This document shows, in pieces, positions 1-10,493 of a DNA stretch of 64,000 nucleotides. A model generated the notes under the pieces. It had not been told where the DNA came from and did not search any database. It was given only the letters and a program-made list of their open reading frames with translations. A program made the translations under genes and the position numbers. The stretch comes from Rheum nobile (taxonomy: Eukaryota > Streptophyta > Magnoliopsida > Caryophyllales > Polygonaceae), in assembly GCA_027886185.1 (NCBI GenBank), contig WOAB01000895.1, positions 1,984,001 to 2,048,000 on the forward strand. Direction: 5' to 3'. How positions within the stretch are numbered: position 1 is the first letter of the stretch; each line of letters begins with the position of its first letter.

Positions 1-170
1 CTCCGAGCTCTCTAAACCCTATAAGGCTCTCGTCCCCTCTGTTCTTCGATCTCTGTTCTCCGAGCTCTCTAAACCCTATAAGGCTCTCGTCCCCTCTGTT
101 CTCCGATCTCTGTTCTCTCTAAACCCTAGAAGGCTCTCGTCCCCTCTGTTCTCCGATCTCTCTCATCAAA
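1..170. repeat. Short tandem repeat, about 57 bp, 2.7 copies
   Basis: The core AAACCCTA...AAGGCTCTCGTCCCCTCTG recurs at 14, 71 and 121, giving spacings of 57 and 50 bp. It lies directly upstream of the reading frame at 218 and is pyrimidine-rich, so it could be the promoter or 5' leader of that gene. AAACCCTA is the plant telo-box core, but three copies this far apart do not make a telomere tract. Confidence 0.8.
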
Positions 171-217
171 GATCCCCTCTCGTCCCCTCTGTTGCTTGAT
201 CCAGATCCCCTCTCATC

Positions 218-553
218 ATGAGTAGCTCCTCCTCGGTACCCTGGTCCTCTTGTTCTAGTTCTCCCAGCGGATGCTCTGAGCATCCTAGGTGCGATGGAGG
301 TTGTTACTTTTTGGGGTATCATACGTACACCCCTGAAAGATCCGAAGAGACGGTGGAGGAGAGAATCGGAGGAGGTGGCTCGCCTGAGGTGATCGTGATA
401 CCTGACTCTGATGATGTGGCTTCGCCTAAAGTCCCTGATGTCCCCAATGTCCCGGATGCCCCCAATGTCCCGGATGCCGCTGATGTCCCCTCCGTCTCTG
501 ATGAGGTAGCTTCGCCTGAGATTATTGTCATCCTTGACTCGTCGGATGATTAG
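218..553 (+). CDS. Small acidic protein with two SUMO-interaction-like motifs (111 aa)
   Basis: I do not recognise the family. The frame opens with an ATG followed by a serine-rich stretch (residues 2-20), then a cysteine-containing middle (CSEHPRCDGGC), then an acidic C-terminal half. Two near-identical blocks, PEVIVIPDSDD (about residues 56-66) and PEIIVILDSSDD (the last 12 residues), have the layout of SUMO-interaction motifs: four aliphatic residues, then Asp/Ser. Between them lies a Pro-Asp-Val repeat (PDVPNVPDAPNVPD). The blocks and the repeat suggest internal duplication. No intron is needed. The stop TAG is followed by AT-rich DNA that could be a 3' UTR. It could instead be cargo or a remnant of the neighbouring mariner element, because mariner-related sequence appears from 770 onward. 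Function is not known. Confidence 0.5.
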   Translation: MSSSSSVPWSSCSSSPSGCSEHPRCDGGCYFLGYHTYTPERSEETVEERIGGGGSPEVIVIPDSDDVASPKVPDVPNVPDAPNVPDAADVPSVSDEVASPEIIVILDSSDD

Positions 554-690
554 GGGAGTTCCTAATTCCATTGATTTCGTTTTCTGTTGTTGCATGCGTA
601 ATTGAGACTGTTATGTTGGATTGTAAATTATGTTATTTGAAGTCCCCTTTTCAATTGTTGTTGGATAATGTGTATGTTGGATTATGATGT

Positions 691-758
691 GGTTGATCTG
701 TTATGTTGGATTTGCATTATAAGTGGTTGATCTGTTATGTTGGATTTGCATTATAAGT
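691..758. repeat. 34-bp perfect tandem duplication
   Basis: The unit beginning GGTTGATCTGTTATGTTGG occurs at 691-724 and again at 725-758 without change. It precedes the duplicated mariner flank that begins near 770. Perfect identity implies a recent slippage or duplication event. Confidence 0.85.
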
Positions 759-769
759 GGTTAATGAAT

Positions 770-1060
770 GCAGTGTTGAAGGTTTATGGGTATTTATACT
801 GCTAGAATTGTTGTGATTGATCCTCTGTTAAATTTTGGCTTAATCCTTGTGTTTATGAATTCTGTGTTTCTATTGGTTGTAAACAATTTACGAATGTATT
901 ATTATTGCTTAATTGAATGTGAGAAACATTGAGGCACAAGTTTGATGAATTCTGGATTGTGATTGTACCCTATGACTGATGTGCTTTCCTGCAGAATTGC
1001 TTACCTTAACCTCTTATGGAAATTTTCTTAACTTGTGCAATTTGGAAAAGGAGAACTAAA
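770..1060. repeat. Partial second copy of the mariner 5' end
   Basis: This stretch aligns in the same orientation with 3530-3805, the upstream region of the mariner transposase. Shared blocks include GTTGAAGGTTTA, TTTTGGCTTAATCC, TGTTTCTATTGGTTGTAAAC and AAAGGAGAACTA. Similarity stops just before the terminal inverted repeat, so this copy has no visible end. It is either an internal duplication or the remains of a second, mostly deleted mariner element. Confidence 0.7.
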
Positions 1061-1134
1061 CTTGTTGATGATTATCTGAACTTGTTGGCTATGTTTGATG
1101 CTGTCTAGTGATGGCTGTCCCTTTGTTGATCTGT

Positions 1135-1490
1135 GATGAGTTCTCTAATGGACTGAGATGCATATCCTTTGGTTTCATGCCCTAATGTGCCTTTAAGCAA
1201 CCAGTTGCTATAACTTGGATGGTTTATTGGTATATTTGTTGTTTTGTGTGATTGGATATGTTTCAATGATGCATGAGGACATCTGAGATGTTGTTTATAT
1301 TCTTTTCTTATATCTATGATGAGTTCTCTAATGGACTGAGATGCATATCCTTTGGTTTCATGCCCTAATGTGCCTTTAAGCAACCAGTTGCTATAACTTG
1401 GATGATTTATTGGTATATTTGTTGTTGTGTGATTGGATATGCATCAATGATGCATGGGGACATTTGAGATGCTGTTTATATTCTTGTATG
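1135..1490. repeat. 183-bp tandem duplication
   Basis: The block starting GATGAGTTCTCTAATGGACT occurs at 1135 and again at 1318, with near-identical sequence for about 170 bp each. It lies downstream of the mariner transposase stop codon on the minus strand, in what would be the element's 3' non-coding part. No coding function is visible. Confidence 0.85.
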
Positions 1491-1750
1491 TGCATTTGAT
1501 GACAATGACTTGCTTGATAATGCTCTATTAGATTCTGATTTATATCCCAAAATTACATTATGTTCCCAAAATTACTAAGTAGGCTAATCCTATATCAAGC
1601 TTCTATTTTTCACATAACCTACTAGTTATGTGAAATGTAGAAGCTCTTCACAAAAGTGTAGACTTTAAATATAAAATACTTAGAGTCCAAATGCTGTTGT
1701 TGCTGTTTCTTGAGTGTCTTGCATATCATATCACATGCTTGCACTTCCTT

Positions 1751-1886
1751 CCTGAGTGTCCTGCAATCCATGTCCATTGCTTGTTGTTGGCTCCTGAGGT
1801 GGTTGTTGATCTGTTGCTTCCTGAGTGTCCTGCATTCCATGTGCATTGCTTGTTATTGGGTCCTGAGGTGGTTGTTGATCTGTTGC
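1751..1886. repeat. 69-bp duplication behind the mariner transposase
   Basis: CCTGAGTGTCCTGCA recurs at 1751 and 1820, and GGTGGTTGTTGATCTGTTGC at 1798 and 1867, giving a 69-bp unit in two copies. It lies immediately 3' of the transposase stop on the minus strand. Open frames over it encode only repetitive peptides and are not annotated as genes. Confidence 0.8.
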
Positions 1887-1892
1887 TGCCTG

Positions 1893-3374
1893 TTATCCCC
1901 TTTGTTGTGCATTTCCCTTGACAAGGTCCCAAGCTTCTATCACAGCCCACATTGGGGCCTTCATTGGTAGATGTAATAAACCTTCAGCATCCAGTTTCTT
2001 CTTATTTACATGTGGTATCTCATAGTCATTCCCTCCCTTGTCCTTCAAAATCTCATTCATTACATGCTTGAGAGTCACCCACACATTTCTCAGTGTTTTA
2101 GGGTCTAGTTCATAGAAGGCTTCACTAACTGCACCTAGGAGTGCATCTACATCTTTAGGCATCTTTTTATGCATCAAGGACTGTATACTTCTAAAAAAGC
2201 CTAGATCTAAGATGTTTAGGTCAGGGCTATTAGGAGGCTGTTGAATTAGAATAAAAGTGAATCCATCTTGCTCATATACCTGCTACCACTCTGCATCATT
2301 TTGAGTAATATATGCCTTTGCATTATCTTGTTGGATGAAAATTACTTGTGGTGCTCCCCCTGGCCATTTGGACTTGATTGCTGGAATAATCTGATTGATT
2401 AGCATGTCCCTTGTGACTCTCTGATTGACTGACTCTACAATTTTTGTGCATATTGTCCCCTTTTGCCTGTTTTTTGATGATCTTTTGGCTGCCTCTTCAT
2501 ATGTGAATGGGAAGATGTCAATCTTCCCATCAAATGTTCATTCTCCTTGTGAATTGAACCTTGGCCTAGCCACCACTGAAGTGAACATTACCTTTGGAAT
2601 GAATTTGCTTGAGCATGCTGATCTGTACTTGCCCTTTTCATTCTGTGCTAGATATACCCTATGTGACTTTTTGCTGAGATTGAACCACTTTTCATCTAAA
2701 TGGACAAAGTCAAACATAGGGAAATACTCTCTCTTTGATTCAGCTGTGTCCCCTTGCAGTAGATCCAAAATCCATGACAACCTTCTCATTTTATTTTCAT
2801 CTTTCAAACCTGGATGCAATGAATTTGTATGTGGCTTCAATGCTCCCCTTTTAACCATTCTGTGGACTGTACTCTTTGAGATGCTAAGCTTGGCTGCCAA
2901 ATCTCTAATACATGACCTGTCACCCATGCTAATTGATGTGATATCTCCAACTGGTACTTTAACCTTTCTTCTGCCTGAGTTGTGGAACTTGGTTGTGACA
3001 TTATATCTTTCATTTGCTTGTCTTTGTCTCTTGGCTAAGTTCCACAGTTTGCTTATGCATCTTTTTGTTACTTGAAATTCAGGTGCAACAGCCATGATTG
3101 ATCCTCTGTTGAGCTTGCCCTCTGTTGATCTGCTGAGAAGCCATATAAGTATGTCCAATCTCTTCTCACTGCTGAGCCTATTCCTTGAAGGATGTTGATG
3201 ATTATCTGGTGAAAAAGGAAATGATGTGTGCTGAAGGTATGTTACCTCTGTTTCTGGTTGCTGAATGCCATGTTCATCTTCTGGTTCCATATTGAGATCA
3301 AAATGGTAGCCTTGCCCCTCTTCCATGTCCCCAGTCGGTTCATTAAGATCAATGTTGATCTCAGCAGCTCCCAT
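1893..3374 (-). pseudogene. Mariner (DD39D) transposase, two in-frame stops
   Basis: This would be the cut-and-paste transposase of a plant mariner element. A single frame runs from the ATG at 3374 to the stop at 1893, about 490 codons, interrupted by TGA at 2538-2540 and TAG at 2283-2285. Visible parts in order are: an acidic N-terminus with IDLNEP and FDLNMEPE; a helix-turn-helix region (KRLDILIWLL through CISKLWNLAKRQRQA, then LAAKLSISKSTVHRMVKRG); and the catalytic triad, HLDEKWF (first Asp), then QQDNAKAY (second Asp), then NSPDLNILDLGFF (third Asp). I count 39 residues between the second Asp and the Asp of ILDLGFF, which is the plant mariner spacing. The frame is otherwise free of shifts, so inactivation looks recent. 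The N-terminal DLN motifs resemble EAR repression motifs. Confidence 0.9.
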
Positions 3375-3802
3375 GTGTCCATGGTCTTCAGCACTTGGAA
3401 TTCATGCATCATTTAAGTCCCAGTCTGAAGCCATCAAGGATAGGCAGTGATGCCTTTATTTCTCTGTTTAGGATTTGTTGTTTTTAGGTTTGTTTTTGGG
3501 TTTTGCTGTGAATCTCTGGAGTAGCAGTGAGTAATGACTGCATTGTTGAAGGTTTAGGGGTATTTATGAATGCTGTGAATCTCTGTAAATTATTTTGGCT
3601 TAATCCGTGTGTTTATGATATCTGTGTTTCTATTGGTTGTAAACAATTTATAATTTTTTTTCCTGATTATTGAAATGTGAGATAGACTGGGATGCAAGTT
3701 TGGATGAATTGGATTGGAAATTTGGCATTTTACTGTGTACTTGCCTGCATGTTTTTGTCCTTTTTAATTTTCTTAAATCTTGTGCACTTTGTGAAAGGAG
3801 AA

Positions 3803-3826
3803 CTATAAAACGAGACAGAGGGAGTA
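3803..3826 (-). repeat. Mariner/Stowaway-type terminal inverted repeat plus TA
   Basis: The sequence TATAAAACGAGACAGAGGGAG is the reverse complement of a typical CTCCCTCYGTC... mariner terminus. The TA at 3825-3826 is the expected target duplication. The partner repeat was not found to the left. Confidence 0.75.
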
Positions 3827-4167
3827 CATGCTAATCTATGGACCTCAGGGAACTATTATTTATAAGTTGAGAAGGGAAAGCTTGTTAGTGAAAGCATCTG
3901 TTGAGGTCAGAGTTGCAGGGGGAAGTTGAAACGATTTTATCCTTGTAAATAGAGGATTTTAAAAACAAGATAATTTAGAATAGCTATTTCGCAAGCGAGG
4001 AAAGATATACATTCGTGTTTGAGTAAAATATTTTTTTGCTCATATGAATAAGCAAGGATTTGTTCATGATTTATTAAAGAAGGGTCACCCTTCACATTTC
4101 TACAACGCAAAAATATGTCATCTTTAGGAAGCATCAAGGATGAAGTGATTGGGAAGAGAAAATGATA
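3827..4167. other. Intergenic, no gene seen
   Basis: Short frames here have no recognisable content. The stretch lies between the mariner end and the hAT MITE. Confidence 0.6.
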
Positions 4168-4554
4168 CAGGGGCGGAGCTATGTTGGGCCTAGGGGGGCT
4201 ATAATCCCCTCTGAAGAAAAAAAAAATTAAGCTTTTTTTTACCCTTATTGAATATGAAAATATAATTTCTGTCAGTCCTAATAAATTTAAGCCATAAAAA
4301 TAACATTATCTTTAATTTTCCACCCTTATCTCATCTAAAATGCAATTTCAGTCAATTCTATTGGATTTAAGTCAAAAAATAAAATTACTTAATTTTTTTT
4401 CCCTCATCTCATGTGAAAATTACCTTAAGCTTCATAAAAAAAATAAAATTGATTTTTGCGAAATAGGATTTAAGTCACGTTGGATTTAAGTTCCACACAA
4501 AAAAATCGCACATGATTTTATCCCCCCTGGGATAAAATCCTGGCTCCGCCCCTG
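4168..4554. mobile_element. hAT-type MITE, 387 bp
   Basis: The element begins CAGGGGCGGAGCTA and ends with TGGCTCCGCCCCTG, so the termini are inverted repeats of the CAGGGGCGGAGC type seen on many plant hAT elements. The flanking 8-mers AAATGATA (before) and AAATAATC (after) match at six of eight positions, consistent with an old 8-bp target duplication. The interior is AT-rich with no coding capacity. Confidence 0.75.
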
Positions 4555-4661
4555 AAATAATCCATATGTCCAACCAACAATATGGATGCCTATCTATTCT
4601 CATGGCAGAAACCATGACTTTAAAAAACAGTATAAAAAAAGCCATATCCCTAAACCTGAAT

Positions 4662-4940
4662 AAAGTTGAAATCGAATGAGACAACCTATGCCTTATTAAC
4701 TCTATTTTAGGCATTTGGACTTGCCCTTGGGAAATTGAAATGGTCATCGCTGATATTCTTATCGATCTCCGTTCTTTTCAGGAAGTCCTCATCAGGCACG
4801 TTTTTCGGGAGGTGAACAATTATGCTGACCAAATTGCTAAACTCAGCTTCTCACCTTCGAGATTTGCCTTGAATTCCAATCCAGAACTTCGTGTTCTCAT
4901 CCTCAAGGATGCTCTAGGCCGGACCTTGCACCGTTGCTAG
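4662..4940 (+). pseudogene. RNase H-like fragment of a LINE
   Basis: Reading through one TGA at 4677-4679, the frame gives VEIE-stop-DNLCLINSI, then IWTCPWEIEMVIADI and RHVFREVNNYADQIAKLS. This is the C-terminal half of the RNase H-like domain found at the end of plant L1-type LINEs and in related stand-alone genes. The active-site SDN is present except that the Ser codon is TGA. Nothing upstream encodes a reverse transcriptase, so it is a solitary relic. The hAT MITE at 4168-4554 lies just upstream and may have interrupted it. Confidence 0.75.
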
Positions 4941-5613
4941 GTCCCGTCTAATTATTTCCTCATCAAAAAATACAATAAAATATGTCAGTGTTTCATATTG
5001 AATGATTCTTCATAGAGTTTGATAGAAAACCCGGTGACAATAGGCAATACCTCAATTCCTCAATGAATCACCACAAACCCCAAGATGGGAGTGCTCAAAA
5101 CAATAGGGGAGAGCATTTTTCTAAGGAACAAACCTTAGAGAAGGTAAGCATTCTCATAGAATTGTTTGCATAGATTTTCATATAAATTTTCAAGAGTTGG
5201 GTCATAAGGCAAAGCGCCATTTCAGATTTCACCGATTTGTAGGAGTACACCGCAAAAGTGGAAACACGATAGACATGCTCAATCACAACCCTAAAAGATA
5301 ATCTCCACGGAAGGGAGAAAACAATTAGGGTGATAGAGAGCGGATAGACATCGAGAATCCAACTAATATGGGGTATGCAAGATCAGGAGAGTGTGTTCAA
5401 AAGAAGCTGCAAACAAGCAAAAATATTATTTGGAGAATCCATATCATAATTCCATCTCAACACCACCGAAGCGTTGGATCTAGAATTTCTAGGGTTCAGA
5501 GGAGTAACATTCTTGCCAGATCTACAATTAGAGGAAAAAGAAGATGTATTATAGAAATTTAAGTGTAGAGGAGAGAGAAAGAGGATAGATCTCACCAGAT
5601 CCAAGAAGCCAAG
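4941..5613. other. Intergenic flank of the gypsy element, no gene seen
   Basis: Only short frames without recognisable domains. The last five bases (5609-5613, CCAAG) are the left copy of the target duplication of the retrotransposon that follows. Confidence 0.6.
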
Positions 5614-6353
5614 TGATGTGTTCCGGTCTTCCAAAACACAAGTTAGAGCGGATCTAGGTAGAAAGGCAGACGAAATCCTCTTCCTCGTTGATGATCGGAC
5701 TGTTGCTGAACTTCTGGAGCTGTCGCGGGTATTTCCGTGGGCGCGGAAATGCTATTGTTGTCAAGTCTGCGCGATTCGAGCGTGGTTCGACGAAGGGGAT
5801 CTCGGCTAGGGCCGAGAGCCATGTTTGGCTGAAGGGGGTTCATGTTCAGTGGGGATGGGTTCGGTGTTGGTTCGATCGTGAGTTAGGGGGGCGGTTAGGG
5901 CGGTTCGGTGATGGCTTAGTTGAAGGAGCTAGACCTAGGGGGCGGGAGCTTGGCTCAGCGGCAGCGCTAGGCTTTAACTCTCAATTCAACTTGTTTATTA
6001 ATTAGGTTAAGGCTGGCTTATATAGCAGCCAAAACAAGGTTCTTGCCCAATGGGCCTAAAAAGCAATAGTGGATCGGCCCTCTTGGCACAAGAGAGGCCC
6101 GACATCCAAAAATAGAAACTTGCTAAAAACGACAATATCTAAAAATAGTAAATACTAAAAACGATAACTTTCCAAACTTAGAAACACTCTAAGAATAGAA
6201 ACTGCTAAGAAGGGAAACTGCGAAATACCGAAAAAATACTAAAAATAGAAAGTGTCTCCGAATGTCTCAAAATTGGCATGTGAGTGTCACAATACCAAAC
6301 TAACTCAAATGGAACTCATAGTGCCGAGGAATATCGCGTTCGGGGTCACATCA
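5614..6353 (-). repeat. 3' LTR of the gypsy element, 740 bp
   Basis: It runs from TGATGTG to CACATCA. It matches 10268-13880 apart from the two insertions there and one extra copy of a GC-rich unit in the right LTR. It contains one copy of the ATTTCCGTGGGCGCGGAAA-type inverted motif. Confidence 0.92.
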
Positions 6354-6367
6354 CTCTCCCCCACTTG
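6354..6367 (-). promoter_or_regulatory. Polypurine tract
   Basis: On the minus strand AGTGGGGGAGAG directly abuts the TG of the 3' LTR. This is the plus-strand primer site expected there in an LTR retrotransposon and it fixes the element's orientation. Confidence 0.85.
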
Positions 6368-9300
6368 GCTACAAAACGTCCCTATTTCGCTAATGTCGCG
6401 GTTCGGGGGCTCGTAAGGGCGCAAGCCGTCGGGGTCGAAACTGAAGCGAGGCCGGCACAAGGTCAGCTGCGGTGCGGTAGTCCTCGTGTACCCATCCAGT
6501 GTTGCTGCGCTCCTCCCAGGTCCAACACGGTCTGCCTGTCCGTGTATCCGCTTCGTATCCGGGTGTAGGTCCAATGCCTGGTCAACGCTGGAAGCGGGTG
6601 GAGGCTCATCCGGGGGTACATCATCAAATACCTGCAATAGAGAGGGGAAATACGGGGGTAATTCATAGGGGTCCTCTAATAAAGAAAGACACGCAGCTGG
6701 AGTAAAAGGAAAACGTCCCTGAAAAGAAGGAGTACATGCGCGGGATCTAGTCAGCAAAGCACGGGGCGTGACTCGGTCCTGGAAGGGTGGCAAGAGGGAG
6801 CTCGCGTCTGGATCAACACACAGTGGGCGCGGTAAGGACGGCCGCGGAAGCGGTGTCGTGTGCAGAAGCTGTGGCGAACATGTGAGAATCCGCAGGCGCG
6901 GAAAGGTTTTCTGCGGTCGTGGATCCTGATGCAGAAGGTGAAGGCGCAGTTAGACAATCCGCGGGCACGAATGGGATGGCCGCGGGCGCGAAAGTGTGTG
7001 CCGCGGTCGCAGTCGCTGCATCTGCGGTCGCGGTTTCGACAGAGATGAGTTTTTGCGATTCTTCGACCTTTGCGCGGTTCCTCTCCACATGGTCGTGTAA
7101 GATCTCCTAAGGCGTCATAGGGAGAAGAGTGATACGTCGTCCGCTATGCATAAACATGTAAGTGTTGAAGAACCCGTCATGTTCCGTCTTCCTGTCATAC
7201 TGCCAAGGTCTACCAAGAAGAAGATGAGTAGCATCCATAGACACAACATCACATAAAACACTATCATTGTATTGACCAATTTGAAAAGGGATGCGGCATT
7301 GTCTGTGTACCGCATCACCATTACCTGCAGAAAGCCAGTGAAGACCATATGGCTTGGGGTGTGGCTGCGTAGGTAATTGAAGGCGTTGGACAACCTTCTC
7401 ACTCACAATGTTACAGCACGACCCACTATCAATGATGACGCTGAGGGAGGCATCTTGGACCAGACATCGTGTGTGGAAAATGGTCTCTCTCTGGTCCGTC
7501 AGGGGCTCCTCCATCACAGTAAGTGCACGATGCGCGTAAAGGCTTAGTGGGGTACCGACAGATAAGGCAAGTGGCAAGCAAGTGTACCCATCATCCTGTG
7601 TTGCGGGATTTATCTCATCGTCGGGCTTGTCCTCAAAGGACTCATATCATGCAGCATGTGTGAAAAATATCTTCTTCGGGTTGGGACAGTCGCGCTGGAT
7701 GTGTCCACGACCGCCACAACGATAGCAGGCCTGATTGCGTGTCCGTTCAGTGTTCTGTGGTGCGTCCCGAATCGGTGCAGGGGCTGCGGTGGTACGTGAA
7801 GTCTCATGTCCACGAGCCTGGGTCTGCGTTGGAGAGGACACATCAGTAGAAACAGAAGGAGTAGGTGTAGTGTCATACCTGCGAGATTGAGTCTGGGACC
7901 AGGGAGTCTGTCGTTGATTCTGCTGGTGGATCATCATCGCCGTATGAGTGAGTTGGTTCAAGTCCCGGATAGGGAGGATCTCCAGCTGGTCTCGAATATT
8001 GGGATTTAACCCACTTAAAAATCTGGTCCTCATAGTAGCAGGATCGGTGCTCATGCCCGCCTTGTAATACATATCCTCGAGTTTGGCAAAGAACTCGATT
8101 GGCGTCTGGGTGCCTTGGCGAGCGAGCGCTATCTACATCCTCATGTGGTTCTGGAAGTCATCTGGAACATATCTGCGGTGCATAATGAACGCCAGCTGGT
8201 GCCATTGATCAATTTGTTCCAGGCCTCTTCGTTCCCTGTCAGTACAGAAACGATGCCACCAAGAGCGGGCTGTGCCACGAAACTGCAGAGTGGCGACATC
8301 GACCTTCTCGAACTCTTCATACTGATAGTGTCGCAGGGCATGCTCTGTACCTTCAACCAATCTAAAAACACAACAGGATCATAATTACCATGGAAATGCT
8401 CAATAGTTACCTTGATCTCGCGACGACTGGCATAGGGGTTGGGTGCGCGTCTGCGGTCAGGTAAACCTCGAGCTGCATGAATCTGCTTAGGGTATGGCTC
8501 ATCCAGGTCGTCATCATAAAGATCAAAGTCATCCTGGATGGGGCGCGAGCGACGCTGGCGACGACGGTCATGATCGTCGGTGCGGGGTTGCGGTCTCTCA
8601 CGCACGGGTCGCCTCGGAGGCGTCAAAATCCGCTATGGGATATAATCCATCGGGTAGAGCTGGCTCTTTACTGGGTCACCTAAAGGTGGATGAAAGTTTC
8701 CCGGATTGGGAACACCTGCAACCTCAAAACCCTCTTCATCATACTCAGTAAAAGGAATAGGAGGTACATACTTGGATCGCGGTGCAGTACGGGGAACAGT
8801 GCCCGGATCACGGCTGGTGGTAGGACGGGTCAACGCCGTCTGTGGTGACCGGCCGCCGGTGTTGCCGCGAGCTGCGTCTCATTGGCTCTCAAAGAAGGCA
8901 TCTTGGCATGCCTCGTCTCGCTGCATGGTCGCGAAACGCTGACGTCGGTCAGTTGTGTCGACGTACGGGTAGAGATCCAATTTTGTGGCGGGTGACTCGT
9001 GCTCGGCAGAGTCGTAGGCGAAGTCATCCGCTGGCGAGTACAGGGGCTTGTATCGGTTGAAGCCATGGTCCTCCTACTGGGACTCAATGATGGAATCCAA
9101 GCGACGAAGACCCGGCTGGAGCTGCGAAGTAGAGAGCATCGCGCCCTTTCCATTGTCTAGACGTCGCGTTGTATCGGTAGTGAGCGCGGGGGCCAAGAGA
9201 GGATCAACCGCTGTGGTGTCGGCATGAACTGGGAGAACTACGGGCGCGGTTTGCTTGTCCACGGTTGCGGCTAGCTTTTCCACGGTCGTGGATATGGCAG

Positions 9301-9463
9301 CCACGATCGCAGCTACGGCCGCATTTGCTGCTCTGTCGGAGGCAGCGTTCTTCTGCAATTCATCGAGCTTCGCAAGGATCGCCTCCATCGTCCGGGCTTG
9401 AGCATCGTCAGCGGTCTGGCGAGGGGCGAGTGTTTCGTCCGTATCTGTCCCTATAGATACCAT
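6368..9463 (-). pseudogene. Gag-protease polyprotein with at least five stops
   Basis: Starting at the ATG at 9463 the frame shows: an N-terminal coiled region (MEAILAKLDELQK); the retrotransposon gag core (FHGNYDPVVFLDWL, then YQYEEFEKVDVATLQFRGTARSWWH, then FLSGLNPNIRDQLE); a CCHC zinc knuckle (CYRCGGRGHIQRDC, about 7740-7690); and an aspartic protease (VIIDSGSCCNIV, active site DSG, about 7430). Next come an alanine-rich linker (about 7088-6813) and LLQVFDDVPPDEPP, which normally precedes reverse transcriptase. The frame then runs to the 3' LTR with no polymerase domains. Stops fall at about 9074 (TAG), 8890 (TGA), 8633 (TAG), 8133 (TAG) and 7647 (TGA). There is a frameshift near 8360 and another between 7088 and 6793. 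Most stops could arise from CAG, CGA or CAA by C-to-T change. Confidence 0.85.
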
Positions 9464-10255
9464 GACAAACGCAAAAATAACAGAAACACAAACAAAAGGT
9501 AACGAAAAACAAAGGACAAACTATATCAAATCAAACCCACAAAGTCTCACATAGGTCACTAATCTGGGTAAAGCCGTGAGGGAGGAGTGGCTAGGCTGAC
9601 TCAGCGTGGACTAAACCAACACAAAAACCACACAAACCTCATAATTCAGAAACCAAAGTATAGTGACTACGCAAGAAGTATTCCAGCATGCAAATCCTAG
9701 AATCCACAGAGAAAGAATACGGGGAGATAAGCTTAATGGACCTGTGTCAATAGTGAATCGGCTTCGCCGAGATCGCCTGAGGCTTTTGATTTTTCAAATT
9801 TGGTGGCTGAATTTTATTTTTAATTTTTTAATTTTGACCGAATGCCTCTTTTGTTTTTCTTTTGAATTGACACAAGTTTTTAGTGTAGACAATGAGCAAT
9901 TGTTGCAGAGACTAGAAAGAAGTAATTGTTGTAGGAAAACTAGGAGATAACAAGAGAGAAACATTCTAACAATAATCACGAACTTTAGCAAACCAAATAT
10001 GCAAGATTAATATGATTTAGGGCAAGCAAAGTCCACAACTAGGGTTAGGGTTTCTCACAAGAATCTTTTTTTTTTAATCTCTGGGTCTTGAACAAGGACT
10101 TAGGAAGCCACAAATTCAACCGAGGAGGGGATTGTTGGGGGCAACCAACAACAACAACAAAAACTGAAACAAACGAAAGCGGAAGCAAGGGAAAGACTGA
10201 AATTTTAACGTGAGAACAAAGCGAGAAAGAAAAGACCAACCTTGTACCCCTAAAA
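9464..10255 (-). other. Gypsy leader between primer-binding site and gag
   Basis: AT-rich non-coding leader of the retrotransposon. Short frames over it have no recognisable domain. It contains several T-rich and A-rich runs. Confidence 0.7.
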
Positions 10256-10265
10256 TCTGATACCA
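10256..10265 (-). promoter_or_regulatory. Primer-binding site for initiator Met tRNA
   Basis: The minus strand reads TGGTATCAGA two bases inside the 5' LTR end. This matches the 3' end complement of plant initiator methionine tRNA (TGGTATCAGAGC) for ten bases, the usual primer of Ty3/gypsy and many copia elements. Confidence 0.88.
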
Positions 10266-10493
10266 GTTGATGTGTTCCGATCTTCCAAAATGCAAGTCAG
10301 AGCGGATCTAGGTAGAAAGGCGGACGAAATCCTCTTCCTCGCTGAAAATCGGACTGTTGCTGAACTCCTAGAGCTGTCGCGGGTATTTCCGCGGGCGCGG
10401 AAAGGCTTTCCGCGGGCGCGGAAACGCTACTGTTGCTGCATCTGTGCGATTCGAGCGTGGTTCAACGAAGGGGATCTCGGCTAGGGCCGAGAG

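Larger units (their letters stand above)
1600..3824 (-). mobile_element. Plant mariner-like element, one end visible
   Basis: The right end at about 3803-3824 reads, on the minus strand, CTCCCTCTGTCTCGTTTTAT. This is the hallmark terminal repeat of plant mariner elements and their Stowaway MITEs, and it is followed by the TA target dinucleotide (3825-3826). The transposase gene runs inward on the minus strand. I could not find the opposite terminal repeat; the left boundary given is only approximate and the region there carries several duplications, so the element is rearranged or truncated on its left. Confidence 0.75.

Noticed and set aside
1..170. Subtelomeric or telomeric repeat at the window start
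   Set aside because: Only three AAACCCTA cores about 50-57 bp apart inside a longer unrelated repeat.
2425..3075. 216-codon plus-strand frame
   Set aside because: It is the antisense shadow of the mariner transposase.
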